Positions 22,290-33,521 are shown, counted from the stretch's first letter. The stretch: 64,000 nucleotides of DNA from Laccaria trichodermophora (GCA_018417955.1 JACTVC010000026.1:682001-746000), one strand, 5' to 3'. Translations and numbers: made by a program. Notes: generated by a model from the sequence alone, not told the origin.

Positions 22290-22790
22290 CTGATGAGAAA
22301 ACTCATTAGATACGAATGGTAGTCAGACGTAGATATGTATACTTGATGGGGCCCGATTCATGTGACGGTGCAGAAGCAAGGATGCGGATTGCGACTAGAA
22401 GGAGGATGTCGAACCGATGTTGAATCCTGCAAGCGTGAAAGTCAGGAGATTATGAGTGAGGTAGAAAGGTAAGTAGGTGGACAATCCGAAAAGAAGAGCC
22501 CTTGGATATGAATAGTAGTGGGACGTAGATATACATACCTTATGGGACCTAAGTGATGTTACGATGCAGAGGCAGGGATTGCGATTAGGTGGAGGATGTC
22601 GAATCAATGGTGAAACCTAGTACAAGCGTGAAAGTCGGAGCAAGATAGGTGGAAAGGCCAAAAAGAATAGCTCATCAGAGACGAATGATAGTCAGATGTA
22701 GATATGCATGCCTGATAAAACCTGCTTGATATTACAGTGCAGAGGCAAGGAAGGAGGATGTCGAACCAATATTGAAACGCAGGAACTGGC
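22290..22790. repeat. imperfect tandem repeat upstream of propeller copy A
   Basis: Three units of about 150-190 nt repeat the landmarks GTAGATATGTATAC or GTAGATATGCATGC, GGTGCAGA or AGTGCAGA, and GGAGGATGTCGAA. They lie between the divergent propeller and DUF7918 genes. Block B has a similar array at about 45820-46315. Repeated GTATAC or GCATGCCTGAT sequence could represent duplicated 5' UTR introns or binding sites. Confidence 0.6.
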
Positions 22791-22982
22791 TGTGTCGATA
22801 ACAATATGGGGATAGAGCGTGGACCTCCTGAATCTCCTCATCAACTTGAAGGGGTTTTTATAGGTCAGAGTTATGGCGCTAAGATCTCGACGATTTGAAC
22901 GTCCGGGAAACTCCTTGAATGAAGAGTCACGTGAGTCCCGTATTCACTTGACCCCTCTTTAAACCTGTATACGCCAAGTCAA

Positions 22983-25900
22983 ATGGTATCTTTCCAAGGC
23001 AAATTCGAAGCATGGGTAACCCTAGATGGGCCCGATGGAGCGAGGAGGGAAGAGTACGCTGTTGAGGTCAACGAGCAAGAGAAGCTGGTGACGTGCTGGA
23101 TTGCGTCTGAATTGGGGAAGGTACGTCTCCTTACTCTTTTCTTCATCTACTGCTCGAGTTTAATGACTTTTCAGACGTTTCAGGTTTGCTGGAAGGGTCC
23201 AAAGGTCCCATCCCACTGCATTGGGGACTTACACCTCGATGGCGAATGGGTGTCATGTGAACTTCGCGATCGGGGTACCAGTGCCACATTTGTGACGGAG
23301 CACCAAAGCTGCTACATGTCCCCCACAACTGAGCGGCCTTACATGTTCTCTTCGCTTGAAGTTACAGGTTCGGCAGCTCCTACGTGCACTTCATTCTTTT
23401 CTGCAACTCACCTCGCTGACCCAGACGACGATGCGCACCTTTCAGCCGATTCCTCTCGAGATATTGGGGAAATTCGACTGCATATTAATAGAGTGGTACT
23501 CCTGTCGTCAAAATCTTATCAACAGTCGATGCCACCGTCACTGGACCAAAAGGTCCATGAACGTTCGAAGAAGGCAATGGCGCATAGGATCGGGTACGTG
23601 GCTTGCAAACTATACTTTCTCCATTGACTCTCTGTTAGTGATCACCACGGGTAACCCCCGGGTACAAATGAGCCGACCCGTACCCTGACCCGCTCATACC
23701 CCTACCCGACCATGGGGTCAATGTGCGGGTAAGGGTTAGTAAAGGGGTCAGCCGGGTCAGACGGGTTTGCGACGGGTGAGACGGGTCTCGTGTTATGCTA
23801 CGAATAGTGAGTGTACGAAAATTGATTAATTATCTATGTTATCCCAGCCATCCTCCAGGTCGTCGTCATCATCACCTTCTGCCTCAGGTAGTCGTGTAAC
23901 TGACAGCACATCCTTATCCTTCACATAACCGAGTAGACTCCAGGCCTGCAGACACATGAGAGAGCGAGTGGTTTGAGGAGATAGCCGGTTGCGGAGATGC
24001 GAAAGAAGAATTCGGCCGCGGCTAAATACTCGTTCAACATCAACAGAAGTAGCTGAGAAAGATTTTAACATGATTAATGTACAAGAAAGAGATGACGTAC
24101 CTGGAATGGAAAGGTAATCGAGCGCCATTCGTGCAAGGCGAGGGTAAACATTCTTCTTGGAAACCCACCAAGAGCGCATGTCTGATGGTTTCATTGGAAC
24201 AATGGGTTCGGCGAGGTATCGAGAAATTTCGTCGTCATTGGTAACAGACAGTCCTGTTGAGAATGCTGGAAGAGAATCAAACATGTTGGCTGACAGAGAC
24301 GCATTCTAAAGCAGATTCAGTATTAACCACTATCAATCTCGTAAACAATATGTTATGTACCCTTTTTTGAGCCTGCGCGGCGAGGACAATGCTTGGCTCC
24401 TCGAGATCGACAGGCAGGTCTTCGTACGAGTCGGTATATTCTTGCCTAGTAAGACGCTCTGCTTCGTCTATCCATTCCTGCTCCCATTTCGCCGTTTTGA
24501 AATACTCGAGTTTGCATCGTGGATCAAGAACTAATTTAAGTTGAGGAAAGGTCAGTGTAAAGCAATTATTCATTGTCTGTGAGCTGAGATACGTACCCAT
24601 CGCAATGCGATAGACCTTTGAGCAATCGGAACGTTCGTAGTACCTGTTTAAAGTCTTTTTGGACAGACTAGCGGCGGCGCGGATGGATGCTGGAAGTTTG
24701 GAATCGATGGAAGCGGTTGTCAGCCACTCGTCGATGTGGTCCATTGCCGGAAGGACCGTTGGGATGTTGGGTGTCGAGCGTGAAAAGAACAAGGTTGCGT
24801 CCTTGAAAATCTAGGAAGCGATTGGTAAGTATCCGCTGTTGACGGATGTTGATTTCCGAACTCACCATCAACAACGTCGACAGCTGCTTTGCGATCTCCC
24901 ACTCTTCATCGCTGAGCTCGTACTGCCGAAGACCAAGGTTTTTATCCGCGGTAAGTCTGTCGATTGCCTTCCGATAGTCGATCGCAAACTTTAACATGTC
25001 GTAGGTTGAGTTCCAGCGTGTTGAGACATCACGAGGCATCGCGCGCTCGTCAAGCTTCAGGTCCTTCAAGGTCGAGAACCATGTGGGAAGCAAGAGGGTA
25101 GTGGAGTTGATGATTGCATAGGAGAGTTTTCGGAGCTGTGATTCAAGGGTAAGTAATCGTATCCTTGTGTTCAGAACATAAGTAAAACTTACCTTGACAA
25201 GTAGAAGTCGAACCGGAAGCACACTGTCGTCCAACGCCGCCCGCTCAACTTCCGTTAATTCGAGGCGCTCGTCAATCCAACCGTCTGTACTATCCAGCTC
25301 ACCACCTTCCTCGTCGTCTTCGTGTCCCGCTGCCTGCGTCTCGAGGTCCTCGATATCGATGTTTTTAGCGAGTTCTTGCAGTTCCGCAGTCGCACTATCC
25401 AACACGGCGTCTTTATCAGCATCTGGAACGTCGAAAACCCGGATAGCCGTCTTCGCTACAAGGCTGAGAACATGATTGAAGCATCGGATAAGGTTGGATT
25501 CACCGGGGAAGGATGGAACGAGCGTAGAAAGTTCGACGATCATCGTTCCGTTGTTGGAAGCATTATCGCAGGTAATCGCGAGGATCTGGGGATATAGGTA
25601 AGAGATTACTCTCCTGTAGCAAGATTTGTGACGCTTACCTTCTCAGATACACCAAAATCTTCGAGAATGTCTCGAAACGCCTTTGCGAGGTTCAGGCCAG
25701 AATGGGAACGAGGGACCTCAACGATATCAAGCAGCATCGACACCGCAACACCATCTTGTTCGAAGTGGACCGTAACTGCGACGTATGCCCGATGGTTTGG
25801 AGAGGACCACGCATCTGTAGCAAAACTGAGGGTGCCGGGGTGTTCCTAACAATATGTAAGTTTCACATTGTCAAGTCGTAACGTTGTCTCACCTTAAGTA

Positions 25901-27720
25901 TTCTAGCAATCCTTTTTCGAGTTTTTGCAAACACCAGCTTGACGTCGCGTGCGACCGTGCTTGGCGATGGAATCCAATACTCGGGGCGGCCGGTTTTCAT
26001 CAAATTTTGGAATCCACGGTCCTTGACAATGTTCAACGGTCGAGAACTCTTGGCAACCCAACGAACGATCTCTGCCCTTTGAATCCTTTCATTGAGTGAC
26101 CCACTTTCCCCTGGTGAGTTTATAGACATACCTTGTTTCCGTTTTAGTATGTTGACGATGTGAATAGCTAACCTTTCCCTTCCCTTTCCGTTCGAATGCG
26201 GCTGTTATCGAACCTGATACCGAACCACCCTTCGTCGCCTTGCGGACTTCATCAGCAGGACGGTTACGAGCGCCGTCAACGTTGTCCTCACCCCAACATT
26301 TCAGAGCATGCCTCCTGAGATTGCTGGTGGACTTGGCATCTTTGGTGTCGAGGAATCGGCGAACATGGCGACTAGTACCGCGGCAATGAGTTGCACCACA
26401 GATAAAGGTATGAGCGCGGCGTCCTTGCACATATTCGATGATCGGATCAGGCTTGAAAAATCCGTAAACACCTGCTGTCCACTCCTTTGCTAACCGCTCT
26501 GTTGAGAAATAGTTTGGTAAGTATTGGATCTTAGCAGGTGCTCGAGTCTCATACCTAATTCTTTCTCAGCAGCAACCTCCTCGTCATCGGATACCATGAT
26601 AACGTCGTTTTCGAGATCCAGGGTTTGACCACGGTGAGAATTGCTATCCTCATCTTCTTCGTCATTAACAACAACTCTGTGATGAGAAGTTACGGATGGG
26701 GAAGACTGCCTATCTTGCATCAAAGAAGCCGCCCCAGTCTCCTGGGTTGAAGATGCCACATCCGAGTCGGCGACCTTAGCTTTCTTCTTCGGGCGAATAC
26801 CTTTGACAAACGTGGAAATCGGTGCGGTAAGCTTTCGCTTTGTCGCGCTGAGAATTCTGCCTGATGTAGATTTTTTTGGAGGGGGTTCTGGTGACTCTGA
26901 CATGACAGCGGTCCGCTAAGCGTTTTGCGTATGGCAGAGGATATCTGAGATGGATATTTAAGGTTTTGGGGAAAATGTACAGTAGTGATTCGGCATGTAT
27001 ATCTGACTGTACAGTTGTAGTTCGGCACGGTGCAGCCACAACTCCGCTACATGGAAACCCTTGCAAACCCTTGTGAGGGGTACGGGTTGTGGCTCGGGTA
27101 CATAAATACTAACCCGGACCCTTACCCGCTCATACCCGGCTTGAAAACCCGCACGGGTTGCCATACCCTTGGTGATCACTACTCTCTGTAGGTTTGGCGA
27201 GGAGAAGGTCATACCTGCTCCAAGCGGCTCGCAGGCCGTAAAACGAGGAGAGAGGCTTGCCAACTTTGTGTTTAAATACAGGAATATCGGTAGGCAGTCT
27301 TTGTCTCGTCGGCGTCGTCAATTTCAATTGCTGATGTTTGTCTAGAAATGCTTCAAGCAAACGGTATTGCTCAGCCGTCTCCGGAACCCCAACCTCAAGT
27401 TCCTGAACCTGGAAGGGTGGGAGCCAAGCGCAAGTTTCCTTCGATAAAGGAGGAGGATCGTCAAGATGGTGCGGAGGATGGTGACGAGGACGCTGATGAC
27501 GAGGAGAAGGCCCTATTGGTAAGCACAGGCTTCCAACACTTCCTGAGCATCTCAGTCAAGTCGCCTCTTCTCAATCTGACTTTAGGCCAAGCTCGCGGAG
27601 GTTCGCGCAAGGCGCGGTCAAGGGAACCCAAACCATCTACGGAAGAAAGTAAAGAAAGAAGAGACGTCAGTCAAGATGAATTTCACTACTCTGCCCGGAG
27701 GGGTTATCGACCTCACATAA
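22983..27720 (+). CDS. DUF7918-family protein, copy A, interrupted in an intron by hAT
   Basis: Six exons join in phase: 22983-23120, 23175-23367, 23425-23593, 27192-27289, 27346-27518 and 27586-27720, giving 301 residues. The N-terminal half carries the pattern typical of agaricomycete DUF7918 proteins: FEAWV, then GARREEYAVEV, TCWIASELGK, a DDDAHLS loop and DIGEIRL. Next come KVHERSKKA, FGEEK and FVFKYR, and then LQANGIA before an acidic tail (EDADDEEKALL) and a basic KKVKKEE end. The molecular role is unknown. Intron 3 is 3598 nt because a hAT transposon (23636-27181) sits inside it, ending two bases before the AG acceptor. Without the transposon it would match the 44-nt intron of copy B. 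Exons are intact, so the gene works only if the long intron is spliced. Confidence 0.7.
23636..27181. mobile_element. hAT DNA transposon, apparently autonomous
   Basis: The element is 3546 bp. Its ends are inverted repeats beginning TAGTGATCACCA (left continues CGGGTA, right AGGGTA). It is flanked by a perfect 8-bp target duplication CTCTCTGT at 23628-23635 and 27182-27189. The paralogous locus near 47160 has one copy of this octamer and no insert, which fixes the borders. Subterminal sequence is rich in GGGTA-type motifs. It encodes a hAT transposase on the minus strand. Confidence 0.95.
23826..26903 (-). CDS. hAT transposase
   Basis: This is a multi-exon gene filling the transposon. The first exon (26903 to about 26556) encodes a basic/acidic low-complexity N-terminus. 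The second (about 26503 to 26160) holds a BED-type C2HC zinc finger: CGATHC then LRRHALKC. Later exons carry RPEYWIPSPSTV, the RNase-H-like catalytic core with ATDAWSS and ITCDNASNN, and DVSTRWNSTYDM. The C-terminal hAT dimerisation region has SVDVERVFSRGR and LSHLRNRLSP. The product ends in an acidic tail at 23826. The protein would cut the element's TIRs and make the 8-bp duplication. I found no stop in the exons I spliced, so it may be active. Exact exon borders in the middle were not all resolved. Confidence 0.85.
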
Positions 27721-28109
27721 CTATGAGGTTGGAAGTGAGCATTGGCTTTGTTACGCATGCTGAGCACCTTAGGTTAACTTTTTTTATTCAATCCGACATT
27801 TAATAATGATACCTATGTTGGGTGAGTGCCTACATTTCCATTTTTCTTACCATCGGTAATCGATTGGACCCAGACCTCCATGATATGTGGTCATGGATAC
27901 GATGACGAATATTTTACAGTACCACTCTCCGACTTATTCATTGTTCGTCGGCTATATTAATTGGTGGTTTGTGCACCGTTCTTTCAGAGGTATGCGTAGC
28001 ATCGCTAAGCGGTCCAGCGACCCAAGTTGCCGCCAACAGTTCATGATATCGTTCTTGGAGCCGATTTCCCCTCGGGAAATCACGGTAGGCTGAACCCGCC
28101 CTCTGTTTC
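27721..28109. other. spacer after DUF7918 copy A
   Basis: No gene is visible. The stretch aligns with 47703-48119 of block B. Near 28070-28140 it resembles the 5' leader and intron of the F-box gene at 50.3 kb (GGTAGGCTGAACC and TTTTGTATTGTAGACTG), so it is itself a mosaic. Confidence 0.45.
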
Positions 28110-28620
28110 TACTTTCATTTTGTATTGTAGACTGCCATCCAAGAACAGTCGCAGCACCCCCAAGATGGTTTCAGATCCTGTTCCTTACTTCAACTTGAAG
28201 AATATTGGTGGCTGATGCTTGTCGATGCTCCTGGCTTGATGATACCTTTGCGCTGGAAGCCCATTGCTTCCTGGCTTGCGTATGTGGAGTTAATGATTTT
28301 GAAGTTGTCGCAACGATTCTCAACCCATAGAATCCACAACGCTGATCCAAAGTCCTATCCAACTTCAACATTTTCTTGCACCGAAAGAAAGTTACTGCGC
28401 TGAGGAACCTTGAAGCGCTCGAGATACGTTGTGGGGACTGGCGTAGCGTTGTGAAGATCAAAGAAGCGAGTACGACAAAGTGGTCCGAACTGGCCTCCCC
28501 TTTCGTTGGAGAGCAAAGACTAAAAGAACCGGAAACGATCGAACGTGGATCAAATCGTCCACAACTTAAACCACACATAGAAATTTGCGTTGAGTCTGGT
28601 GGACGCAGTTCTTGCATATG
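28110..28620 (+). pseudogene. GTPase relic, copy A
   Basis: A plus-strand fragment keeps the G3 region and following helix of the GTPase family (MLVDAPGLM, then ASWLAYVEL) and, farther on, a degenerate LRNLEALE helix and an AKW-like G4 piece in another frame. No start, P-loop or continuous frame is present. Copy B at 48120-48600 reads better (GAPGFDDTFATESEIL), which identifies the family. It lies head-on to the GTPase gene downstream. Confidence 0.55.
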
Positions 28621-28777
28621 ATATTATTATCTCGCTTGTCACTCGACCTTTGTGGGACAGGTCTCGCTGCTTATCAGAACAATAAAATATCTTACTGCTC
28701 GGTGTGATGCACATATACTCTGAACGAGGTTCAAGTCAAGTAGATTGTGCCGCGACCGCAGAGCTATTGCGTCTTGC

Positions 28778-29897
28778 TCAACTGCCCTGAGACAAAGCGA
28801 TAAATGTTTATACGTTGATATAGAGAATGCGAAACAACTCACCAGCCCAAAGAACCTCAAAAGACGTTGCGAGAACGAAAGTTCCGTCGTCAACTGTTTG
28901 ATTTGTAGAGCGACCGTCGCAATTTTTTGTTCGTACTCTGCGGTTTGCTCTTCGGTGAGGTTATCACCAGCGAGGTATCTCTCCTGTTGCTTTATGACCA
29001 GGTTCAAGGTAAACCTTAACTCCTTCACTGCCTCCGTCGCGGGAAGTTTCTTATTGAGATCAACTAGCTCTTTTTGAATGAGCAAGACGCGCTCCTCCCT
29101 CTGTACTCTGTCAAGAACAGTCTGAAGTAACTGGCGCCGACTCGTGCGAAGGAAGGAGCTTGAAAACTATTGCCCCCTTCTCTGTGAAATCCTTCCAATA
29201 CGTGTCGGATAAATGCTTCTCACGTCTAGCAAATGCTTCAGGCGCAAGTTTACCAGATTTTGTGGCCCCGAAAACGACGGCTCCAAAATTTTTTTTCCCG
29301 CAAAGCCCTTGAAATACTCTAAGATTCTTGAAAGTAGTGCCTCGCATGCGCCCCTCGGTCATATCATGGAGATAGATGAAACCGCCACATGTCTTCCCTG
29401 GACCATAGCTTCGTCAAATTAGACATGACGTAGCAGGTAGTAAAAATATGCTGAGCTCACGACGATGCCAGCCACACTGCAATTCGCCTCAAGATTTCTG
29501 AATCCGCTTCGTTGGTGTCATCGAACCCTGGTGTGTCAACAAGAACAAGGGGCCTGGGCTTCCCGGACTCGTCTGGCGGGAGATCGTTGACAAAAGGCTG
29601 GAGGGTCGCAGTGCACGAGTAAAGTTCGTGACCCACTTGTGCCTTGTCCTGGCCCAGGTAGGAGTTGATGAACTTGTAGACAGATATAAGTGACGAGTAA
29701 GCAGATCCAACCATGAGAACCGACCGAGCTCTTTCCAACGCCTGTGGGGCCCATCACACTATGGAAGCGGTCAGCGCAATTAACCGAAATCAGTTGAGGG
29801 ATACCTACGGGACAATGATGTCGCCCGGCTTGGCATCGGTGAAATGGATATCTCCCGCTTTACTCACTTTGGTCTTCCAAAGATCCTTCATCCCCAT
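28778..29897 (-). pseudogene. single-domain P-loop GTPase 3, frameshifted
   Basis: The exon plan is the same as for the intact copy at 48869-49995: 29897-29809, 29758-29725, 29672-29461, 29408-28843 and a short last exon ending at 28778. G1 MGPTGVGKSS and G3 DTPGFDD are intact. Exon 4 has a 2-nt deletion near 29131-29136 (CCAG where the intact copy has CAGCAG). It changes the frame after LLPSHESA and leads to an early stop, cutting off the C-terminal helical region (KELVDLNKKLP). The G4 region reads ATKSGK rather than TKxD. The product would be about 220 residues with the G domain present, so residual function cannot be excluded. Confidence 0.7.
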
Positions 29898-29972
29898 ATT
29901 TTGACAACGTTGTTTTAGGTGACCTGATGATGGATGAGAGTTGAAGGGATTTTCGATTTCCAGTAGTGATGG

Positions 29973-32215
29973 TAGTGTTGCCAACGGCCCGGCTCGGGGC
30001 CGCGAGCCGCCAGGGCGAGCCACTATTTTGGGCGAGCTGAGCCGCTAAGTTGGCTCTCAGCTAACGTGGCTTGGCTATCACGCTGGGCGGCTTTGAGCGG
30101 CTCTGAGCTGGCTGAGCTGGTTAAAAATAGCATGTGACCACCCATGCTATTTCTTTCGTCTCCATGCACTTCCCCTTCGTTTCCTTCCGTTCTTTTTGCT
30201 ATCACCACTCTTCTACAATGTCTTACATCCCTATTCCACCCTCTATCTTGCAAGTGGTATGTTTTCTCGTCCTTTCTGTTTTATCCAGAGCCTCTGCTGC
30301 GCTGAACAAAACAGACAGGGTCACGCGATGGTAGCAGCAACAAGGGATCGCCAAAGCAAGCCCCCCAATTTATAGGTTGGAGCATATAGGCTACGTGGTG
30401 TACAAATGTGTATGGTACTAAGTAAAATAAAAGATATATCGTAGTAAAAATATAGGGAAGTGGCGGGAGGGCGAGAGAAACTCTTGAACAATGATTAAGA
30501 TTCTGTGATTGGAGGGTGAGTATCCAACTCAGTGAGTCCTACAAGGGCTCTTACTGTCTTGGAAGACAAAGTCTGAACCAGACAGATGTGAGAATGCAGA
30601 CGACATCTGATATGAGAGATGCCTCACCAAATGAAAAGTGATTAAAAGGAGTTTAATGTAATGTTTAGGCAGGGCCTCGGGTGGGGATCACTTGTTCATT
30701 TGAATGAGCATGCAGTGCATGAAGAGTGGAGCATGGTGTGCTTACCTGGTCTGAGATGGGTGTGGTCTGAAGGAGAAACCAGTGCCAGGCAGATGAAATG
30801 GCGCTGAAAACTTCTCCTGACTCAGCATCTGCTAAACTATAGCGCTGAGCCAGAGATTGGTGTCGAGACTGGTGGAGGTGAGCGGGGCTCAAAGGGGAAA
30901 GAGCTCGGTGAGGCTGAGCTCTTTCTGAGGGGGTTTTGAGTTGGCGCAGAGGCCTACGAAATGCCTCCTTACCCTTGGAACCCGCCATTACGACGACCAT
31001 CTTCGTATCATCATCACTAATCTCTCATCCAGATTTGCTGATAACGACGATGTGGACCTCTCATCCCCCTTAAGTGTAAGAGGTTCAATGTGTCGTTGAA
31101 GGACAATGAAGGGTCTGAGGACTCAGTGAGTGACTCCACCACTGCCAAATGTTATAGCACTGACATCTGTAGCTTGAGTCCCGGCATGACGTCACTATGC
31201 CTTCATTTGACACTAGGATTTGTGTTGTGGGTGCCCGTTCTGGTGACCCACATGTCTTTTGACACTGTAAGGTGTTGAACAACGTGGCGAATGCCTTGTT
31301 TCTCCAGCACTGGTCATCTCCACTCTGTCTGCTTCGTTTCACCCACCCTCACCTGTCCCTTCTCATTCCGTCGACCCCCTCACCTCTCTCTTTTCCTTGC
31401 ATGTCCCTTCCCCCGCATGTCTCATCCTCACACATCTCATCCCCTGCACATCTCATCCATTGCACTCTTCCCTCACACCCTTCCCCTGTGCATCTCTCCT
31501 CACACATCTCTTCCCTCGCATGTCCTTTCCCTCGCACATCTCTGCCTTCCCCCTTCTCTTTCCTTGTGTGTCTCTTCCTATGCACGTATCTTCCCTCGTG
31601 TGCCTCTTCCCTCATGTGCATCTTTGCTCCTGTGTCTCTTCCCTCATTGTCTCTTCCCATTTCGTTTCTCCCTTGTGGATATGATTTGATGTTTGACAAG
31701 CCCAGTAACTCCATGAGGCTGCACAGCCTTGTGTTCCCATCTATACTGTACCCTCGGGCCTCTTGTCCCTCTTACACTACTGTTGAATATAATTTATGAC
31801 ACTCTCTTGTTGCCTATGTAGTACCAGTGTCGTTGACACACACCTTCCGAGTTCAATCCAGTTGTATTATATAAGGGCAAACACATTGATGTATTAATAG
31901 AACAATCCAAACATGGATCTATGTAGATGCAACAGAGGGGATGAAACCATACCAATTACAAAACAGAGGGTAGAATAAGGAATTGAGAGACTGTAGAAGG
32001 GCACTGAAAGCAAAAAGAAGGGAAAAAACAAAGGGGAAGTGAAGGAAAAAGCGTGTGTGGCAGCACACCAGTTTGAGTAGGTTAGCCAGCTCAGAGCCGC
32101 TCAGAGTGGCCCTGGGGCCAAAGCAATTGGCCCAGCTTACGAGCCAGGGCCACATTATCAGCTCAGGCATCTGAGCTGAGCCAGAGCTGAGCCAAGCCGG
32201 GCCGTGGCAACACTA
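29973..32215. mobile_element. non-autonomous hAT-like element 1
   Basis: The element is 2243 bp with inverted ends starting TAGTGTTGCCA (then CGGCCCGGCT), flanked by the 8-bp duplication AGTGATGG at 29965-29972 and 32216-32223. The paralogous block B sequence near 50065 has one AGTGATGG and no insert. The ends are rich in GAGC/GGCT sub-repeats. No transposase is visible inside. A minus-strand frame at 31000-30665 (MAGSKGKEAFRRPLRQLK onwards) might be a cargo fragment. A second, truncated copy lies at 34524-36718. Confidence 0.9.
31390..31670. repeat. degenerate tandem repeat (CATCTCTTCCCTCG type)
   Basis: A pyrimidine-rich stretch of short repeats built on CATCTC, CATGTC and TTCCCTCG units lies inside hAT-like element 1. 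It creates spurious long frames on both strands. The same array is present in inverted orientation at about 36350-36640 inside element 2. Confidence 0.75.
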
Positions 32216-32582
32216 AGTGATGGCCAACTTGTGAGAGGCCTTTAGCAGGAGGGTTGGGCTATGTACTTGCATGTGTATCTTTCATGTACCAGCCTATGTG
32301 TAGGCATGACATGAGCGTGGCCCACCCAGGTCTGAAATACTGAAATACTGAAACTGTAGGAAAAAAAACGAAAACGCTTGAGCCGCAAGTCGAGCGGCCC
32401 AATTTGCCAGCAACAGTTTACAATGACTCATGACCGGTTGACCGGTGACCTGACTGGTTGACTGTCTTTCTCTTTGCTTTCTCTCTATCTTCAATCATTG
32501 AAGAAAATTACAGTAGGCTCAACCAGCCCTCTGTCTATACCATATGAGTCTTCTAATTTTGTATGGTCATAGACTGGTATCC

Positions 32583-32696
32583 ATGACAGTATCTTTTGAA
32601 GAACATCCGAACACCAATTATGCTCCAACGGATGAACAGCAACAGGTGATACTCCCTGTGCATCCAGAACCTGAAGCACCACTTTCAAGGATGAAG
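32583..32696 (+). pseudogene. F-box gene 5' fragment
   Basis: This is the first 38 codons of the F-box gene family (ATG, then VSFEEHPNTNYAPTDEQQQ), matching the gene at 50.3 kb and preceded by the same leader and intron sequence. Homology stops exactly at 32696, where a TIR element begins. The rest of the gene is absent here; a 3' piece lies in inverted orientation at 34088-34523. Confidence 0.7.
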
Positions 32697-33521
32697 CTCA
32701 GTAAAAAAGAAAATCCAGGAGAAGTCCGACAGCGGTCGGGGAATGGTCAATTCTACAATTACCTGAAGTAGGTGTCGTTTTTCCAACTTTTGCCTGACTG
32801 AATTTGAGTGAAATAGTCAAGAAATAGTCCAGTTCGGGCTCAATATGTACATCAATTCTCTCACTTCTTAGGCCAAGGTTTTCTTGCTCACATTCAGGGA
32901 ATAATTGTCAATTGATGTGATGGTTGACATTGGGTATAACTACATACAGATACAAATTGTACTATGGTCTCGACTCTCAACAGCTGGCAAGCACAGAGAG
33001 GAGAATGGGATGGGTTGTACCAATAGATGAACTCACAAGTTTCTTGGCCTTGGGGCCACCCTCCAATCCTCCTCTGTGCGAAATGAAGACGTGGCGCAGA
33101 TGTGGATTCCGGGGAGAAGGCTCAGCCTTCAGCCTCAGTAATGCTTCCTAATTGAATGGAGGGTGTGTCAAACAAGCTTGCCCATAGTGCATGAGTGGCA
33201 CATACCGTAAAATAACCCTTGGACCAGCCTGAGGAATAGGGTGGTAGGGAAAGCAATGGGAATGAAGTTGAGAGAGAAACAAACAAACAATTCAACTTCA
33301 ACCTGATGCACATGGAATTTAGGGGAGGCAAAAAAGACTTGTTGCTTTCATTCTGGTAAGCAAGTAACATGCGGGCTTGAGAAAAATTGAGGAGCCCCTG
33401 AAATTCCATCAATATCGTATCGCATCTCCAGATCTCCCGGACTATTACAGGACCAAAAGACGATAGCCTGACTTTCGTAAGGCAAGCACTAGACTTCACA
33501 GGACTTTTCATTTTTACTGAG
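32697..33521. mobile_element. candidate 0.8-kb TIR element at a rearrangement junction
   Basis: The left end CTCAGTAAAAAAGAAAA and the reverse complement of the right end CTCAGTAAAAATGAAAA match for about 30 nt (then TCC and GAAGTC in both). No target duplication is seen. The left flank is F-box sequence and the right flank is an inverted Crz1-like 3' fragment, so a rearrangement probably separated the original flanks. An open frame at 33511-33122 on the minus strand has no recognisable domain. Confidence 0.5.

Noticed and set aside
25194..25475. Plus-strand frames across the hAT transposase
   Set aside because: They are antisense shadows of the Ser/Glu-rich transposase exons.
31272..31799. 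Long overlapping open frames on both strands
   Set aside because: They come from the pyrimidine-rich tandem repeat; the peptides are low-complexity Pro/Ser/His strings without domain features, and the same frames appear inverted at 36.3 kb.
33122..33511. 129-codon minus-strand frame as a transposase
   Set aside because: No catalytic motifs of any DDE family could be seen, and the element is too small; it is left as part of a non-autonomous element.
32697..33521. Target-site duplication for the 825-bp element
   Set aside because: The two flanks come from different genes and share no matching bases beyond the TIR.
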